A stretch of 64,000 bases of DNA from Terrabacter sp. Ter38 (GTDB lineage: Bacteria; Actinomycetota; Actinomycetes; Actinomycetales; Dermatophilaceae): positions 496,001 through 560,000 of the forward strand of contig NZ_JALJRZ010000001.1 in the NCBI RefSeq assembly GCF_024519435.1, given 5' to 3'. Under the pieces are notes generated by a model. That model searched no databases. It was given only the letters and a program-made list of their open reading frames with translations, and was not told the origin of the DNA. Shown in pieces: positions 1-10,116 of this stretch. Both the position numbers and the translations under genes were made by a program. The first letter of the stretch is position 1. Every line of letters starts with the position of its first letter.

Positions 1-1
1 C

Positions 2-175
2 TTCACCGCCCTGCTCTGGCCGCGCCTGCGCAACCGGGACGCCGTGGCGATCGCCGTCGTCGGCGCCGTCGTGGCGGTGCTGCTGTCACCGACGGTGCCA
101 CCCGGCATACCCGTCGTGGCTGCAGCTGCCGCCTCCCTGCTGGCGTGGCGTACCCCCACGAGGGAGCAGGCATGA
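2..175 (+). CDS. azlC: AzlC-family branched-chain amino-acid exporter, large subunit (C-terminal fragment)
   Basis: The frame runs from base 2 to a TGA at 173-175, so only the last 57 or so residues are present and the start lies outside the window. The fragment opens with FTALLWPRLR, a loop typical of AzlC proteins just before their last membrane segments, and then has two hydrophobic stretches. Its stop overlaps the ATG of the next gene (ATGA), which is AzlD-like. In this family AzlC and AzlD together form an inner-membrane exporter for branched-chain amino acids. The substrate here is inferred from the family only. Confidence 0.75.
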   Translation, partial: FTALLWPRLRNRDAVAIAVVGAVVAVLLSPTVPPGIPVVAAAAASLLAWRTPTREQA

Positions 176-486
176 GCCTCTGGACCGCCGTGCTCGTCGC
201 GGCCGCCATCGCCTTCGGGCTCAAGCTCGCTGGACACCTCGTGCCCGCGCACCTGCTCGGCGCGCCACGCGTCCGCCGCATCACGGCCGCCCTGCCGATC
301 GCACTGCTCGCCGCCCTCGTCGCCACCCAGGCGTTCACCGGACCCGGCGGGTCGTTCGTCCTCGATGCGCGGGCGGCTGCCGTGGGCGTCGCGATCGTGG
401 CGCTCCTGCTGCGCGCCCCGTTCATCGTCGTCGTCGTGCTCGGCGCCGCCACCGCGGCCCTCCTGCGCGCCCTGGGTTGGGCCTGA
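172..486 (+). CDS. azlD: AzlD-family branched-chain amino-acid exporter, small subunit
   Basis: A protein of 104 residues with about four hydrophobic segments, the size and topology of AzlD. A longer reading from 145 exists, but it would run over the end of azlC and adds a non-hydrophobic leader. The ATG at 172 overlaps the upstream stop by four bases, the usual sign of translational coupling, so it is preferred. With the preceding AzlC it should form the two-component export permease for leucine, isoleucine and valine. The substrate is not shown by the sequence. Confidence 0.8.
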   Translation: MSLWTAVLVAAAIAFGLKLAGHLVPAHLLGAPRVRRITAALPIALLAALVATQAFTGPGGSFVLDARAAAVGVAIVALLLRAPFIVVVVLGAATAALLRALGWA

Positions 487-489
487 CCG

Positions 490-846
490 GTGGCTGATCA
501 GGACGACGTGCGCCGGCTCGCCCTCGCGCTGCCCGGCGTCGAGGAGATCGCCAGTGCGGGCTTCGACTTCCGGGTGGGCGGGCACGGCTTCGTCTGGTCC
601 TATCCCGAGCGCGTCCCGGGACAGCGGCGCGTCATCCGCACGGACGTCGCCGTGCTCTACGTCGGCGACGAGGCCGAGAAGCAGGCCCTCGTGCTCGGTG
701 AGCCGGACTTCTTCTTCACGACGCCCGGTTACGACGGGTCACCCCTCGTCATGGTCCGGCTCGAGCGCGTCGACGTCGACCGGCTCGAGGAGCTCGTCAG
801 CGACGCCTGGCGGATGCGCGCCCCCGCCGACCTCCTCGATGACTGA
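490..846 (+). CDS. MmcQ/YjbR family protein
   Basis: A 118-residue protein from a GTG three bases after azlD stops. The N-terminal DDVRRLALALPGVEE and the later FFFTTPGYDGSP-like stretch match the small YjbR/MmcQ family, which has a CyaY-like alpha/beta fold and has been described as DNA-binding in some members. No catalytic residues can be named. It is probably co-transcribed with azlCD, although a functional link is not evident. The family call is fairly safe; the cellular role is unknown. Confidence 0.7.
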   Translation: MADQDDVRRLALALPGVEEIASAGFDFRVGGHGFVWSYPERVPGQRRVIRTDVAVLYVGDEAEKQALVLGEPDFFFTTPGYDGSPLVMVRLERVDVDRLEELVSDAWRMRAPADLLDD

Positions 847-957
847 GGCGACCGCTTCGCGGCTGGGCCCCCACGACACATGAACCAGGGCTCGACACGG
901 CCATCGCAGCACCACGGCACCGAGACCGGCCGGGTTGGTGTGTCGGGACGGCCCGCG

Positions 958-1821
958 TCAGGCGTGCGCGTCGCAGACCGGCTGGAGCGGACGACCCGGA
1001 AGGTCCTCGCGGTTGTGCATCCGGCTCGTCGGCGCCGCGCAGACGTGGCAGGCCGCGAGGTGGACGGCCTCGTCGCTGAACCCCACGCTCATCCGCTCGT
1101 CGAAGACGTAGAGGTGGCCCTCCCAGAGCCCGCGGTCACCCCGCTCCTCGCCGTAGCGCACGATGCCCCCGTCGAGCTGGTAGACCTCCTCGAAACCCCT
1201 CGCGCGCATGAGGCTCGTCAGCACCTCGCAGCGGATGCCGCCCGTGCAGTAGGTGACGACGGGGCGCCCCTTGAGCTCGTCCCACCGACCGGCGTCGAGC
1301 TCGCGCACGAAGTCGCTCGTGTGGCGGATGTCGGGCACGACGGCTCCGCGGAAGCGCCCCACCGCCGCCTCCACGGCGTTGCGCCCGTCGAAGAGCACGA
1401 CGTCGTCGCCGCGCTCGGCCACGAGGGCGTCGAGCTCGGCAGGGCGCAGCCGGGCACCTCCACCGACGACGCCCTGCTCGTCGACGACGACCTCGTCGGG
1501 CACCCCGAACGACACGATCTCCTCGCGCGCCTTGACGACGAGTCGCGGGAAGTCGAGGCTGCGGCCCTCGGCGTCGAGCCCGGTGCCGTCGCTCCACCGG
1601 ACGTCGACGTCGCGGAAGGGTGCGTACTCCTTCGTCTTGCGGACGTACGTCTTGAGCACGGTGACGTCGCCACCCACCGTCGCGTTGATCCCGTGGCGCG
1701 AGAGCAGGATCCGCCCGCGCAGGCCCAGTCCCTCGCAGAGGTCGCGCTGCCAGAGGCGGAGCGCGTCGGGGTCGGCGAGCGGGCGGAACGCGTAGAAGAG
1801 GACGACCTTGGGGATGGCCAC
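958..1821 (-). CDS. trhO: tRNA uridine(34) hydroxylase TrhO (rhodanese-domain protein)
   Basis: 287 residues, the usual TrhO (formerly YceA) length. The N-terminal region (about 1-95) is the ferredoxin-like domain. The rhodanese domain follows and holds the active loop YCTGGIR with Cys192. The last 50 residues carry a CxxC and two more cysteines that could bind zinc. Family members use oxygen-dependent chemistry to form 5-hydroxyuridine at the wobble base of several tRNAs. The GTG at 1821 ([12 protein letters not shown]) was chosen because homologues begin there; the frame stays open far upstream but reads as low-complexity shadow. It sits 26 bases downstream of dapB and is probably in the same transcript. 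Confidence 0.88.
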   Translation of the reverse strand: MAIPKVVLFYAFRPLADPDALRLWQRDLCEGLGLRGRILLSRHGINATVGGDVTVLKTYVRKTKEYAPFRDVDVRWSDGTGLDAEGRSLDFPRLVVKAREEIVSFGVPDEVVVDEQGVVGGGARLRPAELDALVAERGDDVVLFDGRNAVEAAVGRFRGAVVPDIRHTSDFVRELDAGRWDELKGRPVVTYCTGGIRCEVLTSLMRARGFEEVYQLDGGIVRYGEERGDRGLWEGHLYVFDERMSVGFSDEAVHLAACHVCAAPTSRMHNREDLPGRPLQPVCDAHA

Positions 1822-1847
1822 GTCGGTCTCGTCGGCTGCGCGGCGGC

Positions 1848-2636
1848 TCAGGCGAGGCCGAGGTAGTGCTCGAGGCCGACGGTCAGGCCGGGGTGGTCGG
1901 CGACCGCGCGCACCGCTGCGATGACGCCCGGCATGAAGCTGCCGCGGTCGAAGGAGTCGTGCCGCAGCGTCAGCATCTCCCCCGCGTTGCCGAGCAGCAC
2001 CTCCTGGTGCGCCGTGAGACCGCGCAGCCGCACGGAGTGCACGGGTATGCCGTCCACCCGGGCGCCGCGGGCACCGTCGGGGTCGTCGGTCGTCGCGTCG
2101 GGCACCGGCGCACAGCCGGCCCCGGACCGTGCCCGTCCGATCATCGCCGCCGTGCGCGCGGCGGTGCCGGACGGCGCATCGACCTTCGCCGGGTGGTGCA
2201 GCTCGATGACCTCGACGGACTCGAAGAAGGGAGCAGCCTTGGCGGCGAACGACATCATGAGCAGCGCGCCGATGGCGAAGTTCGGCGCGATGAGGACCCC
2301 GACCCCGGCACCCGACGACGCCGGGGGTGCGTCGGCGAGGTGGCCGCGGAGCGTCTCGAGGCGCGCGTCGTCCCACCCGGTCGTGCCGACGACGACGTGG
2401 ACGCCACGCCCGACGCAGTGGGCGACGTTGGCCGGAGAGGCCGCGGGGACGGTCAGCTCGATGGCGATCTCGGCGCCACCGAGGTCGCCGAGGTCGTCGT
2501 CCGAGCCGTAGGCACCGACGAGGGTCAGACCGGCGGCGCCCTCGACGGCACGCACCGCCTCCGACCCCATCCGGCCGCTCGCACCGATGACGGCGACCTT
2601 GGTGTCGCGGGACGGCTGGCCTGTCGAGTCGCTCAC
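1848..2636 (-). CDS. dapB: 4-hydroxy-tetrahydrodipicolinate reductase
   Basis: 262 residues. The N-terminal dinucleotide fold shows [11 protein letters not shown], and the catalytic/substrate segment reads [15 protein letters not shown], with the conserved His pair and Lys of DapB. The enzyme reduces 4-hydroxytetrahydrodipicolinate with NAD(P)H in the diaminopimelate/lysine pathway in the cytoplasm. It supplies both lysine and the meso-DAP of the cell wall. The gene leads a short minus-strand pair with trhO, and the region in front of it is divergent from the secreted protein at 2764. Confidence 0.95.
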   Translation of the reverse strand: MSDSTGQPSRDTKVAVIGASGRMGSEAVRAVEGAAGLTLVGAYGSDDDLGDLGGAEIAIELTVPAASPANVAHCVGRGVHVVVGTTGWDDARLETLRGHLADAPPASSGAGVGVLIAPNFAIGALLMMSFAAKAAPFFESVEVIELHHPAKVDAPSGTAARTAAMIGRARSGAGCAPVPDATTDDPDGARGARVDGIPVHSVRLRGLTAHQEVLLGNAGEMLTLRHDSFDRGSFMPGVIAAVRAVADHPGLTVGLEHYLGLA

Positions 2637-2763
2637 CCGGCCAGCCTAACGAGCCGGCGCGGACACGGAACGAGGCACACGGCATACGGACTCGTGCATC
2701 ACGAAACCGCGCTGGGAGTTCGCTGTGAGGCGCACACTGGAAGGGACCGAGGAAGTGGTCCGC

Positions 2764-4368
2764 ATGTCCGTCCGTCCGCGCAGCGTCGTCGTGGGCCGGC
2801 TCCGTCGCCTGGCCCTCATCCCCCTCGCGGCCATCGGGCTCGTCCTCGGCGTGCTCGTCGCCCCCAGCGCGCAGGCGGCCGTCCTGTTCGGTCACGACAT
2901 CTCGTGGCCGCAGTGTCCGTCGACCTTCCCGCCGACGTCGACGCAGTTCCTCGTGATCGGCCTGACGAACGGCCTGCCGTTCACCGAGAACCCTTGTGTC
3001 GCAACACAAGCCACGTGGGCCGCGAACCACGCAAAGCCCACCCACGCGTACACCATGGCGGGCTTCCCGACGGCCGCGCAGCTCACGACCTACGGCGCGA
3101 GCGGCCCGTGGTCGGGCTCGACGCGCGCGGGCCGCCTCAGCAACGTCGGCTACGCCGAGGCGACGTTGGCCGTCGCGACCGTGCGCGACGTCCCCGGCTG
3201 GGCGCCGCGGATGGTCTGGATCGACGTCGAGCCGCGGGACACCGAGCCGCGGAGGCAGCCGTGGCCCACGTCGACGTCCGTGCAGCGCCTCGAGAACCGC
3301 TACGTCGTCGAGGGCATCATGCGAGGGCTCCGGGCGGCGGGCTACTCCTACGGCGTCTACTCCAACGCCTCCGGCTGGCAGACGATCACGGGGTCCTGGT
3401 GGCTGCCCGGTGTGCCCGTCTGGGCGACGGCCGGCGCCCTGAACCACCCCAACGAGGCGCTCGACAAGTGCACCCAGCCGAGCTTCTCGGGTGGCAAGGT
3501 CTACCTCGCCCAGTGGTGGGACGCCACCTGGGACTACGACCGGACCTGTGACCCCTACGCGTTCACGCGCCTTCCCGTGGCACCGGCGTCGCTGTCCACC
3601 AGCACGGGCGACGTCAACGGCGACTGGAACAACGACGTGCTGGCGCGCTGGACGGCGAGCGCGGCGCTCAAGCTGTACGCCGGCACCGGGACGGGGAGCC
3701 TCTCGCTCGGCACGCAGGTCGGCACCGGCTGGGGCGGGATGGCCACCCTCGAGACGCCGGGCGACCTGAGCGGTGACGGCGCGCAGGACGTGCTCGCCCG
3801 CGAGACGTCGACCGGTGACCTCTGGATGTACAAGGGCAACGGCGCAGGTGGGTGGCTCCTCCCCCGGGTCCGGGTCGGCACCGGCTGGCAGGGGATGAAC
3901 ACCGTCGTCGGCGTCGGCGACCTCACCGGCGACGGTCGGATGGACATCGTGGCCCGGCGGGCCACCACCGGAGAGCTCTCCCTCTACCCCGGCACGGGCA
4001 GCGGCGGGTGGAAGCCCCGGTCGAGCCTCGGCACCGGGTGGAACCGCTACGACGTCCTCGTCGGGCCGGGTGACCTCACCGGCGACGGACGACCCGACCT
4101 GCTCGCCCGCGAGACGTCGACCGGCATCCTCTGGCTCGTGCCGGGGACCGGCACCGGCACGCTGGGCACCCGAGTCCAGGTCGGCACGGGCTGGAACGGC
4201 ATGACGGCGATCATGAGCCCTGGCGACCTCGACGGTGACCGCGTGCCCGACGTGCTGGCTCGTGACGGCTCCGGGCGCCTGTGGCTCTACCCGCGCACCG
4301 CCGCGGGAGGGTGGAGCCCGCGCGTGCTCGTCAGCACCGGCTGGACCATCGTCGACGCGATCTTCTGA
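2764..4368 (+). CDS. Secreted GH25-like glycoside hydrolase domain protein with FG-GAP/VCBS repeats
   Basis: 534 residues from the ATG at 2764, preceded by an AGGAAG ribosome site. An upstream in-frame GTG/ATG would put 13 residues before the signal peptide and is less likely. Residues 1-39 or so form a Sec signal ending in SAQA-AV. Residues 40-280 resemble the lysozyme-like TIM-barrel fold of GH25, with GHDISWPQ at the start, WIDVEP (a DxE pair) in the middle and [10 protein letters not shown] at the end. The C-terminal half has five calcium-binding-type repeats such as [10 protein letters not shown], each followed by ARE/ARR, as in FG-GAP propeller proteins. Peptidoglycan or glycan hydrolysis is inferred from the fold; the substrate is unknown. 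Confidence 0.75.
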   Translation: MSVRPRSVVVGRLRRLALIPLAAIGLVLGVLVAPSAQAAVLFGHDISWPQCPSTFPPTSTQFLVIGLTNGLPFTENPCVATQATWAANHAKPTHAYTMAGFPTAAQLTTYGASGPWSGSTRAGRLSNVGYAEATLAVATVRDVPGWAPRMVWIDVEPRDTEPRRQPWPTSTSVQRLENRYVVEGIMRGLRAAGYSYGVYSNASGWQTITGSWWLPGVPVWATAGALNHPNEALDKCTQPSFSGGKVYLAQWWDATWDYDRTCDPYAFTRLPVAPASLSTSTGDVNGDWNNDVLARWTASAALKLYAGTGTGSLSLGTQVGTGWGGMATLETPGDLSGDGAQDVLARETSTGDLWMYKGNGAGGWLLPRVRVGTGWQGMNTVVGVGDLTGDGRMDIVARRATTGELSLYPGTGSGGWKPRSSLGTGWNRYDVLVGPGDLTGDGRPDLLARETSTGILWLVPGTGTGTLGTRVQVGTGWNGMTAIMSPGDLDGDRVPDVLARDGSGRLWLYPRTAAGGWSPRVLVSTGWTIVDAIF

Positions 4369-4467
4369 CCCGACGGGTCGACCGACAGCACGCTGCCCTC
4401 GGGACCGGGGCTCTTGACCCCGACCGGCGGTTGCATCCTGTTGCTCGACCCGTCGCGGAGACGACGG

Positions 4468-4503
4468 AGCGGCCCGCCACCCCCTGAGGGGTGACGGGCC
4501 GCT
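4468..4503. terminator. Bidirectional intrinsic terminator hairpin
   Basis: A stem of 9 + 6 base pairs with one internal mismatch and a CTGA loop (AGCGGCCCG/CACCCC against GGGGTG/CGGGCCGCT). It lies between the convergent secreted-hydrolase gene and pnp and could end both. There is no strong U tract, as is common in high-GC actinobacteria. Confidence 0.75.
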
Positions 4504-4532
4504 TCGTGACCAGGAACGGTCGACCGGTTCGG

Positions 4533-6776
4533 TCAGGCGTCAGCGGACTCCGTGGCCGGCGCGTCGGTCTCGGCGGCCGAGTCACCGTTGTCGCCCTCGG
4601 CGAGGACCGCAGCGAGGCTCAGCTTGCCGCGCGGGTCGATCTCCTTGAGCTCGACCTGGATCTTCTGGCCGATCTTGACGACGTCGTCGACGCTGTCGAT
4701 CCGCTTGCCGCCGACGAGCTTGCGCACCTCGGAGATGTGCAGCAGGCCGTCCTTGCCGGGCAGCAGCGAGACGAACGCACCGAAGGTCGTCGTCTTGACG
4801 ACGGTGCCGAGGAAGCGCTCGCCGACCTCGGGCATCGTCGGGTTCGCGATGGCGTTGACCGCCGCGCGAGCCGCCTCGGCCGACGGGCCGTCGACCGCAC
4901 CGATGTAGACCGTGCCGTCGTCCTCGATCGAGATGTCGGCGCCAGTGTCGTCCTGGATCTGGTTGATCATCTTGCCCTTCGGGCCGATGACCTCACCGAT
5001 TTTGTCGACGGGGACCTTCACCGTGATGATGCGCGGGGCGTACGGGCTCATCTCGTCGGGCACGTCGATGGCCTCGGCCATGACGTCGAGGATGTGCAGA
5101 CGCGCGTCGCGGGCCTGGGTCAGCGCGCCGGCGAGGACCGACGCGGGGATGCCGTCGAGCTTCGTGTCGAGCTGGATGGCCGTGACGAACTCCTTGGTGC
5201 CGGCGACCTTGAAGTCCATGTCGCCGAAGGCGTCCTCGGCACCGAGGATGTCGGTGAGCGCGGCGTACTGCGTCTCACCGTCGACGGTGTCGGACACGAG
5301 GCCCATCGCGATGCCGGCGACCGGGGCGCGCAGCGGCACCCCGGCGTTGAGCAGCGACAGGGTCGAGGCACAGACCGAGCCCATCGAGGTCGAGCCGTTG
5401 GAGCTGAGCGCCTCGGACACCTGACGGATGGCGTACGGGAACTCCTCGCGCGTCGGCAGGACCGGCATGAGCGCACGCTCGGCCAGGGCGCCGTGACCGA
5501 TCTCGCGGCGCTTCGGCGAACCGACGCGGCCGGTCTCACCGGTGCTGTAGGGCGGGAAGTTGTAGTTGTGCATGTAGCGCTTGCGCGTGACGGGGCTCAG
5601 CGTGTCGAGCTGCTGCTCCATCTTGAGCATGTTGAGCGTCGTGACACCCATGATCTGGGTCTCGCCACGCTCGAAGATCGCCGAGCCGTGCACGCGCGGC
5701 AGGACCTCGACCTCGGCGCCGAGGGCGCGGATGTCGGCGAGGCCGCGGCCGTCGATGCGGACCTTGTCGCGCAGGATGCGCTGGCGGATGAGCTTCTTCT
5801 GCACGGAGCGGAAGGCGGCCGAGACCTCCTTGTCACGCCCCTCGAACTGCTCGGCGAGCTGCGCCTTGACGGCGTCCTTGATCTCGTCGAGGCGCTCCTC
5901 GCGCTCCTGCTTGCCCGCGATGGTGAGGGCAGCAGTCGTGTCGGCCAGGGTGGCGGACTCGACGGCGGCGTACACGTCGTCCTCGTAGTCGAGGAAGATC
6001 GGGAAGTCCTGGACCGGCTTGGCGGCCTCGGCAGCGAGCTGGGCCTGGGCGTCGCAGAGCTGCTTGATGAACTTCTTCGAGGCCTCGAGGCCCTCGGCCA
6101 CGACCTCCTCGGTCGGAGCCTGCTTGCCCTCGTTCTTGACGAGGTCCCACGTCGACTCGGTGGACTCGGCCTCGACCATCATGATCGCGACGTCGTCACC
6201 GACGACACGACCGGCGACGACCATGTCGAAGACCGAGCGCTCGATGTCGGAGAAGTTCGGGAAGGCGACCCACTGGCCGTCGATGAGCGAGACACGCACG
6301 CCACCGATGGGGCCCGAGAACGGGAGGCCGGAGATCTGCGTCGAGGCGCTGGCCGCATTGATGGCGAGCACGTCGTACTGGTGGTCCGGGTTCAGCGAGA
6401 ACACCGAGATGATGACCTGGACCTCGTTGCGCAGACCCTTCTTGAAGGTGGGGCGCAGGGGGCGGTCGATGAGGCGGCAGGTGAGGATGGCCTCCGTCGA
6501 GGGGCGACCCTCACGACGGAAGAAGCTGCCCGGGATCTTGCCGATGGCGTACATGCGCTCTTCGACGTCGACCGTCAGCGGGAAGAAGTCGAACTGGTCC
6601 TTCGGCTGCTTGCCGGCGGACGTCGTCGACAGGAGCATCGTGTCGTCGTCGAGGTAGGCCGTGACGGCGCCGCCGGCCTGACGGGCCAGGCGGCCGGTCT
6701 CGAAGCGGACCGTGCGGGTGCCGAAGCTGCCGTTGTCGATGACGGCCTCGGCGAAGGTGATGTCTGGACCCTCCAT
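4533..6776 (-). CDS. pnp: Polyribonucleotide nucleotidyltransferase (PNPase)
   Basis: 747 residues. Two RNase PH domains flank a helical linker, followed by a KH domain ([11 protein letters not shown]) and a C-terminal S1 domain ([13 protein letters not shown]). It degrades RNA 3' to 5' using phosphate and, in actinobacteria, can also polymerise tails. The S. antibioticus homologue was also described as a guanosine pentaphosphate synthetase. The ATG at 6776 ([12 protein letters not shown]) follows a GCGAGGG ribosome site. The longer open frame to 6893 only adds a basic, non-homologous leader. It is transcribed behind rpsO, with a perfect hairpin between the two genes. Confidence 0.97.
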   Translation of the reverse strand: MEGPDITFAEAVIDNGSFGTRTVRFETGRLARQAGGAVTAYLDDDTMLLSTTSAGKQPKDQFDFFPLTVDVEERMYAIGKIPGSFFRREGRPSTEAILTCRLIDRPLRPTFKKGLRNEVQVIISVFSLNPDHQYDVLAINAASASTQISGLPFSGPIGGVRVSLIDGQWVAFPNFSDIERSVFDMVVAGRVVGDDVAIMMVEAESTESTWDLVKNEGKQAPTEEVVAEGLEASKKFIKQLCDAQAQLAAEAAKPVQDFPIFLDYEDDVYAAVESATLADTTAALTIAGKQEREERLDEIKDAVKAQLAEQFEGRDKEVSAAFRSVQKKLIRQRILRDKVRIDGRGLADIRALGAEVEVLPRVHGSAIFERGETQIMGVTTLNMLKMEQQLDTLSPVTRKRYMHNYNFPPYSTGETGRVGSPKRREIGHGALAERALMPVLPTREEFPYAIRQVSEALSSNGSTSMGSVCASTLSLLNAGVPLRAPVAGIAMGLVSDTVDGETQYAALTDILGAEDAFGDMDFKVAGTKEFVTAIQLDTKLDGIPASVLAGALTQARDARLHILDVMAEAIDVPDEMSPYAPRIITVKVPVDKIGEVIGPKGKMINQIQDDTGADISIEDDGTVYIGAVDGPSAEAARAAVNAIANPTMPEVGERFLGTVVKTTTFGAFVSLLPGKDGLLHISEVRKLVGGKRIDSVDDVVKIGQKIQVELKEIDPRGKLSLAAVLAEGDNGDSAAETDAPATESADA

Positions 6777-6897
6777 GTGGGCCCTCGCTTTCTTTTTCTC
6801 ATGTGCCCGCGCACATCGTCGTTGTGTGCGTGGTTTCCTTCTTCGGGCCGGCTGGCCCTGGTGCGGCGGACGACGGGCGTCGCACGCCTGCACCTAC

Positions 6898-6940
6898 GAC
6901 GAAAGGCGGTCTCCGCAGGACGCGGTGACCGCCTTTCGTC
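6898..6940 (-). terminator. Hairpin between rpsO and pnp
   Basis: A perfect 14-base-pair stem (GACGAAAGGCGGTC and its complement) around a 15-base loop, 7 bases after the rpsO stop. It can work as a partial terminator or attenuator, or as an RNase III processing site, as known for the rpsO-pnp intercistron of other bacteria. Which applies here is inference. Confidence 0.75.
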
Positions 6941-6946
6941 ACGAAC

Positions 6947-7216
6947 TCATCGACGCAGGCCGAGTCGCTTGATCAGCGAACGGTAGCGCTCGATGTCGGT
7001 CGCCTCGAGGTAGCGCAGCATGCGCTTGCGGCGGCCGACCAGCAGGAGGAGACCACGACGGCTGTGGTGGTCGTGCTTGTGGGCCCGAGCGTGCTCGGTC
7101 AGGTCCTTGATGCGCTGCGTCAGCATCGCGATCTGGACCTCGGGAGAGCCGGTGTCGCCCTCGACCGTGGCGTACTCGGTCATGATCTGCTTCTTCACGT
7201 CAGCGTCCAAAGGCAT
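6947..7216 (-). CDS. rpsO: 30S ribosomal protein uS15
   Basis: 89 residues, the standard length. The central [15 protein letters not shown] and [18 protein letters not shown] segments are hallmarks of uS15, which binds 16S rRNA early in small-subunit assembly. The start has a GAAGGAG ribosome site 8-10 bases upstream. It is the first gene of the rpsO-pnp unit. In many actinobacteria rpsO follows ribF; here ribF is about 26 kb away. Confidence 0.97.
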   Translation of the reverse strand: MPLDADVKKQIMTEYATVEGDTGSPEVQIAMLTQRIKDLTEHARAHKHDHHSRRGLLLLVGRRKRMLRYLEATDIERYRSLIKRLGLRR

Positions 7217-7310
7217 GGATGAACCGACTCCTTCTCATCTCGTTGCGCGGTGCTCCAGGGCATGTCCACCTGGGCGCTATCGAATCCGCGGCCGTTCGAC
7301 GGCGTCTCCA

Positions 7311-7340
7311 AGCGTAACAGCGGGGTTCCTGCCGCCCTAA
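7311..7340 (-). promoter_or_regulatory. Possible promoter of rpsO-pnp
   Basis: On the minus strand TTAGGG (7335-7340) and TACGCT (7311-7316) are separated by 18 bases, a weak match to the housekeeping -35/-10. This would leave a leader of about 90 bases in front of rpsO. Confidence 0.35.
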
Positions 7341-7405
7341 TCGAGCCGCGGAGGGTGGGCCGCACGGCCTGCCGGAGCGCGTGACCGTTTCGTGACCGTC
7401 GCCGT

Positions 7406-7431
7406 GTTGGGTGGGCCGGGCCCGCGGGTAC
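7406..7431 (+). promoter_or_regulatory. Possible SigB/SigF-type promoter
   Basis: GTTG at 7406-7409 and GGGTAC at 7426-7431 with a 16-base spacer resemble the actinobacterial general-stress consensus GTTT-N15-17-GGGTAT. It lies about 50 bases upstream of the small membrane-protein gene, ahead of its AAGGAG ribosome site. Confidence 0.35.
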
Positions 7432-7478
7432 GACAGAGGATGCTCGGGGAAACCCTCTTGAAGGAGAAAAGCGACACC

Positions 7479-7634
7479 ATGATCGTTCTCGGACTCATCC
7501 TGCTGCTCATTGGCATCTTCGCCAAGATCAGCATCCTGACCACGATCGGCATCATTCTTGTCGTCGTGGGCGCGGTGCTCTTCATCCTCGGCGCTTCGGG
7601 TCGCGCCATCGGTGGCCGGAAGCACTGGTACTGA
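7479..7634 (+). CDS. Small DUF6131-like membrane protein
   Basis: 51 residues, almost entirely two hydrophobic helices (starting MIVLGLILLLIG) and ending RAIGGRKHWY. This pattern fits the small actinobacterial DUF6131 family of unknown function. AAGGAG at 7461-7466 lies 12 bases before the ATG at 7479. An in-frame start at 7392 would place 29 charged residues before the first helix and span the possible stress promoter, so it was rejected. A strong terminator follows, so the gene is likely monocistronic. Confidence 0.7.
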   Translation: MIVLGLILLLIGIFAKISILTTIGIILVVVGAVLFILGASGRAIGGRKHWY

Positions 7635-7659
7635 TCGGTCTCGCCACCAGCTGGAACCA

Positions 7660-7689
7660 GACGCCCCCGCGGACTTCCGCGGGGGCGTC
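7660..7689 (+). terminator. Intrinsic terminator
   Basis: A perfect 13-base-pair stem (GACGCCCCCGCGG) with an ACTT loop, 26 bases after the small membrane-protein gene. Confidence 0.85.
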
Positions 7690-7770
7690 CTGCGTCCCCG
7701 GCCGGCTCCGACGTGTGCGGGCGGCCCGGTCGTATGCCGTCCGCCCCGGCCGGCACCCCACGACCCCACG

Positions 7771-7827
7771 CGTCCGGCGGCGTTCAGGACGTCCGGCGGC
7801 GTTCAGGACGTCCGGCGGCGTTCAGGA
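7771..7827. repeat. Three exact tandem copies of a 19-base unit
   Basis: The unit CGTCCGGCGGCGTTCAGGA is repeated exactly three times with no spacer, and a partial copy (CGTCCG) follows inside the lipoprotein gene. The third unit contains the stop codon of that gene on the minus strand, so the array repeats its last bases. This suggests slippage or duplication at the 3' end. Confidence 0.95.
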
Positions 7828-8613
7828 CGTCCGCAGCCGCTGGAGCGTGAGGTGGACCGCCCGCTCGGTGCTCGTGGCCGACCACGCACCCCCGTCGAGG
7901 GCCACCCAGACGAGCCGGTCCGGCCCCGCGACGAGCAGGGTGCGGACGGGATCGGCGCCGACGAGGCTCTCCTGGCTCGCGACGAAGCCGGAGACGCCGC
8001 CGAGCGTGCCGGGCCGGCCGCCGCCGCATCGGCGCATCGCGTCCTCGACGTGCGCTCGGGTCACGGCGAGGCGTGAGTCATCCTCGCGGAAGCGCAAGCT
8101 CACGTAGCCGACCGAGAGCGAGCCCGTGCCGGCGTCGGAGGATGCAGCCACCCGGGCACCGGCGAAACCCGACAGCACCCGCTCGGCACCGGTCCACCCG
8201 AGCAGCTCCTCGTTCGTCGAGCTCGACCACGCGAAGACGGGCAGGCCGCAGTCGGGCTCCGGCGCCGGCTCCGCGGGGCAGGGCACGCCGGGGCGGGCCC
8301 GCACCTCGGTCGCCCGTCCGCCCGTGGCGGAGGCACCAGGCCACAGGTCGGCGGGCCGTACCGGCAGACCGGCCCCGCGCTCGGTCCCGGCAGCGCAGGA
8401 CGAGTCCTCCGGGACGGCGGTCATGTCGCCGCCGGGCGCCGGTGTCCCCACGGCGGGGTCGCCCAGCTGGACCCCCGGTGCGGTGCCGACCCACGGGCCG
8501 GTCGGGCTGCCTTGCGGCCGAGGCTGATCAGTCGTGCAGGCAGCCGTCCCGAGACAGAGCGCGAGGGCACCCCCGACGAACGGGAGTGCCCTCGCGAGCA
8601 GGCGGGACGGCAT
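7822..8613 (-). CDS. Putative lipoprotein of unknown function
   Basis: 263 residues. The signal peptide ends in the lipobox LGTAAC (Cys26), so the protein should be lipid-anchored outside the membrane. A proline/glycine-rich linker follows, then a globular part with several cysteines (for example CAAG, PCPAEP, PDCG, RRCGG) that may form disulfides. I do not recognise the domain. It starts 22 bases in front of the minus-strand lpd gene's stop, so it may be read from the lpd transcript. Its stop lies inside a 19-base tandem repeat. Confidence 0.7.
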   Translation of the reverse strand: MPSRLLARALPFVGGALALCLGTAACTTDQPRPQGSPTGPWVGTAPGVQLGDPAVGTPAPGGDMTAVPEDSSCAAGTERGAGLPVRPADLWPGASATGGRATEVRARPGVPCPAEPAPEPDCGLPVFAWSSSTNEELLGWTGAERVLSGFAGARVAASSDAGTGSLSVGYVSLRFREDDSRLAVTRAHVEDAMRRCGGGRPGTLGGVSGFVASQESLVGADPVRTLLVAGPDRLVWVALDGGAWSATSTERAVHLTLQRLRTS

Positions 8614-8635
8614 ACGCCCCCTGTCCGAGCGATGC

Positions 8636-10033
8636 TCAGAAGTTGATCATGTGGCCGGCGATGCCGTGGACGGCCTCCTTGACGGCCTCGCCGAGCGTCG
8701 GGTGCGCGAAGACCGTGCGCGACACCTCGTCCGCGGTGAGGTCCCACGTCTGCGCGAGGTTGAGGACCGGGAGCAGCTCGGTGACGTCGGGGCCGATCAT
8801 CGCGGCGCCGAGGATCTCGTTGTGCTCCGCGTCGGCGATGACCTTGACGAAGCCGACGGGCTCGCCGAGGCCCATCGCCTTGCCGTTGGCAGAGAAGGGG
8901 AACGTGGCCGTCTTGACGTCGTGGCCGGCCTCCTTGGCCTGTGCCTCCGAGAGACCCATCGAGCCGATCTGCGGCTGGCAGTAGGTCGCCCGCGGGATGA
9001 AGGCGAAGTCGATGGCCATCGTCTCGACGCCGGCGATCGTCTCGGCGGCGACGATGCCCATGGCCTCGGCCACGTGGGCGAGCATGAGCTTGGCCGTCAC
9101 GTCACCGATCGCGTAGACGTTGGGGACGTTGGTGCGGCCGTACTCGTCGATGGCGATGGCGCCGCGCTCGGTGAGCTCGACGCCCGTCGCCTCGAGGCCG
9201 AAGCCCTCGGTGCGCGGCGCGAAGCCGATGGCCGACAGCAGGCGGTCGGCCTCGAGGACCTGCTGGTCGCCGCCGGCCGCCGGGCTGACCGTGACCTTGA
9301 CGCCGGAGCCGGTGTCCTCGACGGACTCGACCTTGGTGCCCAGCATGACCTTCACGCCGAGCTTCTTGTAGTGCTTGAGCAGCTCCTTGGAGACGTCGGC
9401 GTCCTCGGTGGGGACCATGCGGTCGAGGAACTCGACGATCGTGACGTCGACGCCGAAGTTCTTCATGACGTAGGCGAACTCGACGCCGATGGCGCCGGAC
9501 CCCGCGATGATGATCGAGCCGGGCAGCTCGGGGTCGAGGATCTGCTCCTCGTAGGTGACGACGTTCTTGCTCACCTCGACGCCGGGGATCATGCGGGTGA
9601 CCGAGCCGGTCGCGAGGATGAGGTTGTCGAAGGTGATCGAGCGCTTCTCGCCGGAGTGGAGGGCGACGTCCATGGAGGACGCCGACGTCAGGGTGCCCCA
9701 GCCGTCGATCTCCTCGATCTTGTTCTTCTTCATGAGGAAGTGGACGCCCCGGACGATGCCCTCCGAGACCTTGCGGCTGCGGGCGTGCGTCGGGCCGAAG
9801 CTCATCGTGGCGTCGCCCTCGATGCCGTACTTCGCCTTCTCGTGGGTCAGCGTGTGCGCGAGCTCGGCGTTCTTGAGCAGGGCCTTGCTCGGGATGCAGC
9901 CGACGTTGAGGCAGACGCCGCCCCAGTACTGCTTCTCCACGACGGCGACCTTCTTGCCGAGCTGGGACGCGCGGATCGCCGCGACGTAGCCACCAGGACC
10001 GGCACCGAGCACAACGACATCGAAATCAGCCAT
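8636..10033 (-). CDS. lpd: Dihydrolipoyl dehydrogenase
   Basis: 465 residues. The FAD-binding [11 protein letters not shown] is followed by the redox-active disulfide CLNVGC (Cys41/Cys46), a central NAD-binding [10 protein letters not shown], and a C-terminal dimerisation domain with AHPTLGE carrying the active His-Glu pair. It reoxidises the lipoamide of 2-oxoacid dehydrogenase complexes and the glycine cleavage system, producing NADH. No other dehydrogenase-complex gene is adjacent, so it is probably a shared E3 subunit. Confidence 0.95.
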   Translation of the reverse strand: MADFDVVVLGAGPGGYVAAIRASQLGKKVAVVEKQYWGGVCLNVGCIPSKALLKNAELAHTLTHEKAKYGIEGDATMSFGPTHARSRKVSEGIVRGVHFLMKKNKIEEIDGWGTLTSASSMDVALHSGEKRSITFDNLILATGSVTRMIPGVEVSKNVVTYEEQILDPELPGSIIIAGSGAIGVEFAYVMKNFGVDVTIVEFLDRMVPTEDADVSKELLKHYKKLGVKVMLGTKVESVEDTGSGVKVTVSPAAGGDQQVLEADRLLSAIGFAPRTEGFGLEATGVELTERGAIAIDEYGRTNVPNVYAIGDVTAKLMLAHVAEAMGIVAAETIAGVETMAIDFAFIPRATYCQPQIGSMGLSEAQAKEAGHDVKTATFPFSANGKAMGLGEPVGFVKVIADAEHNEILGAAMIGPDVTELLPVLNLAQTWDLTADEVSRTVFAHPTLGEAVKEAVHGIAGHMINF

Positions 10034-10116
10034 GGCGACAGCCTATCCGTGAGCGGGATCGCTCCGAGACGGTGCCCGCCCGCACATCACGATCTGCGCA
10101 GAAGTGAACGTTTTGC

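Noticed and set aside
4491-6986. An 831-codon plus-strand frame opposite pnp
   Set aside because: Antisense shadow with repetitive LDDV/RDLV-type composition; pnp is unambiguous on the other strand.
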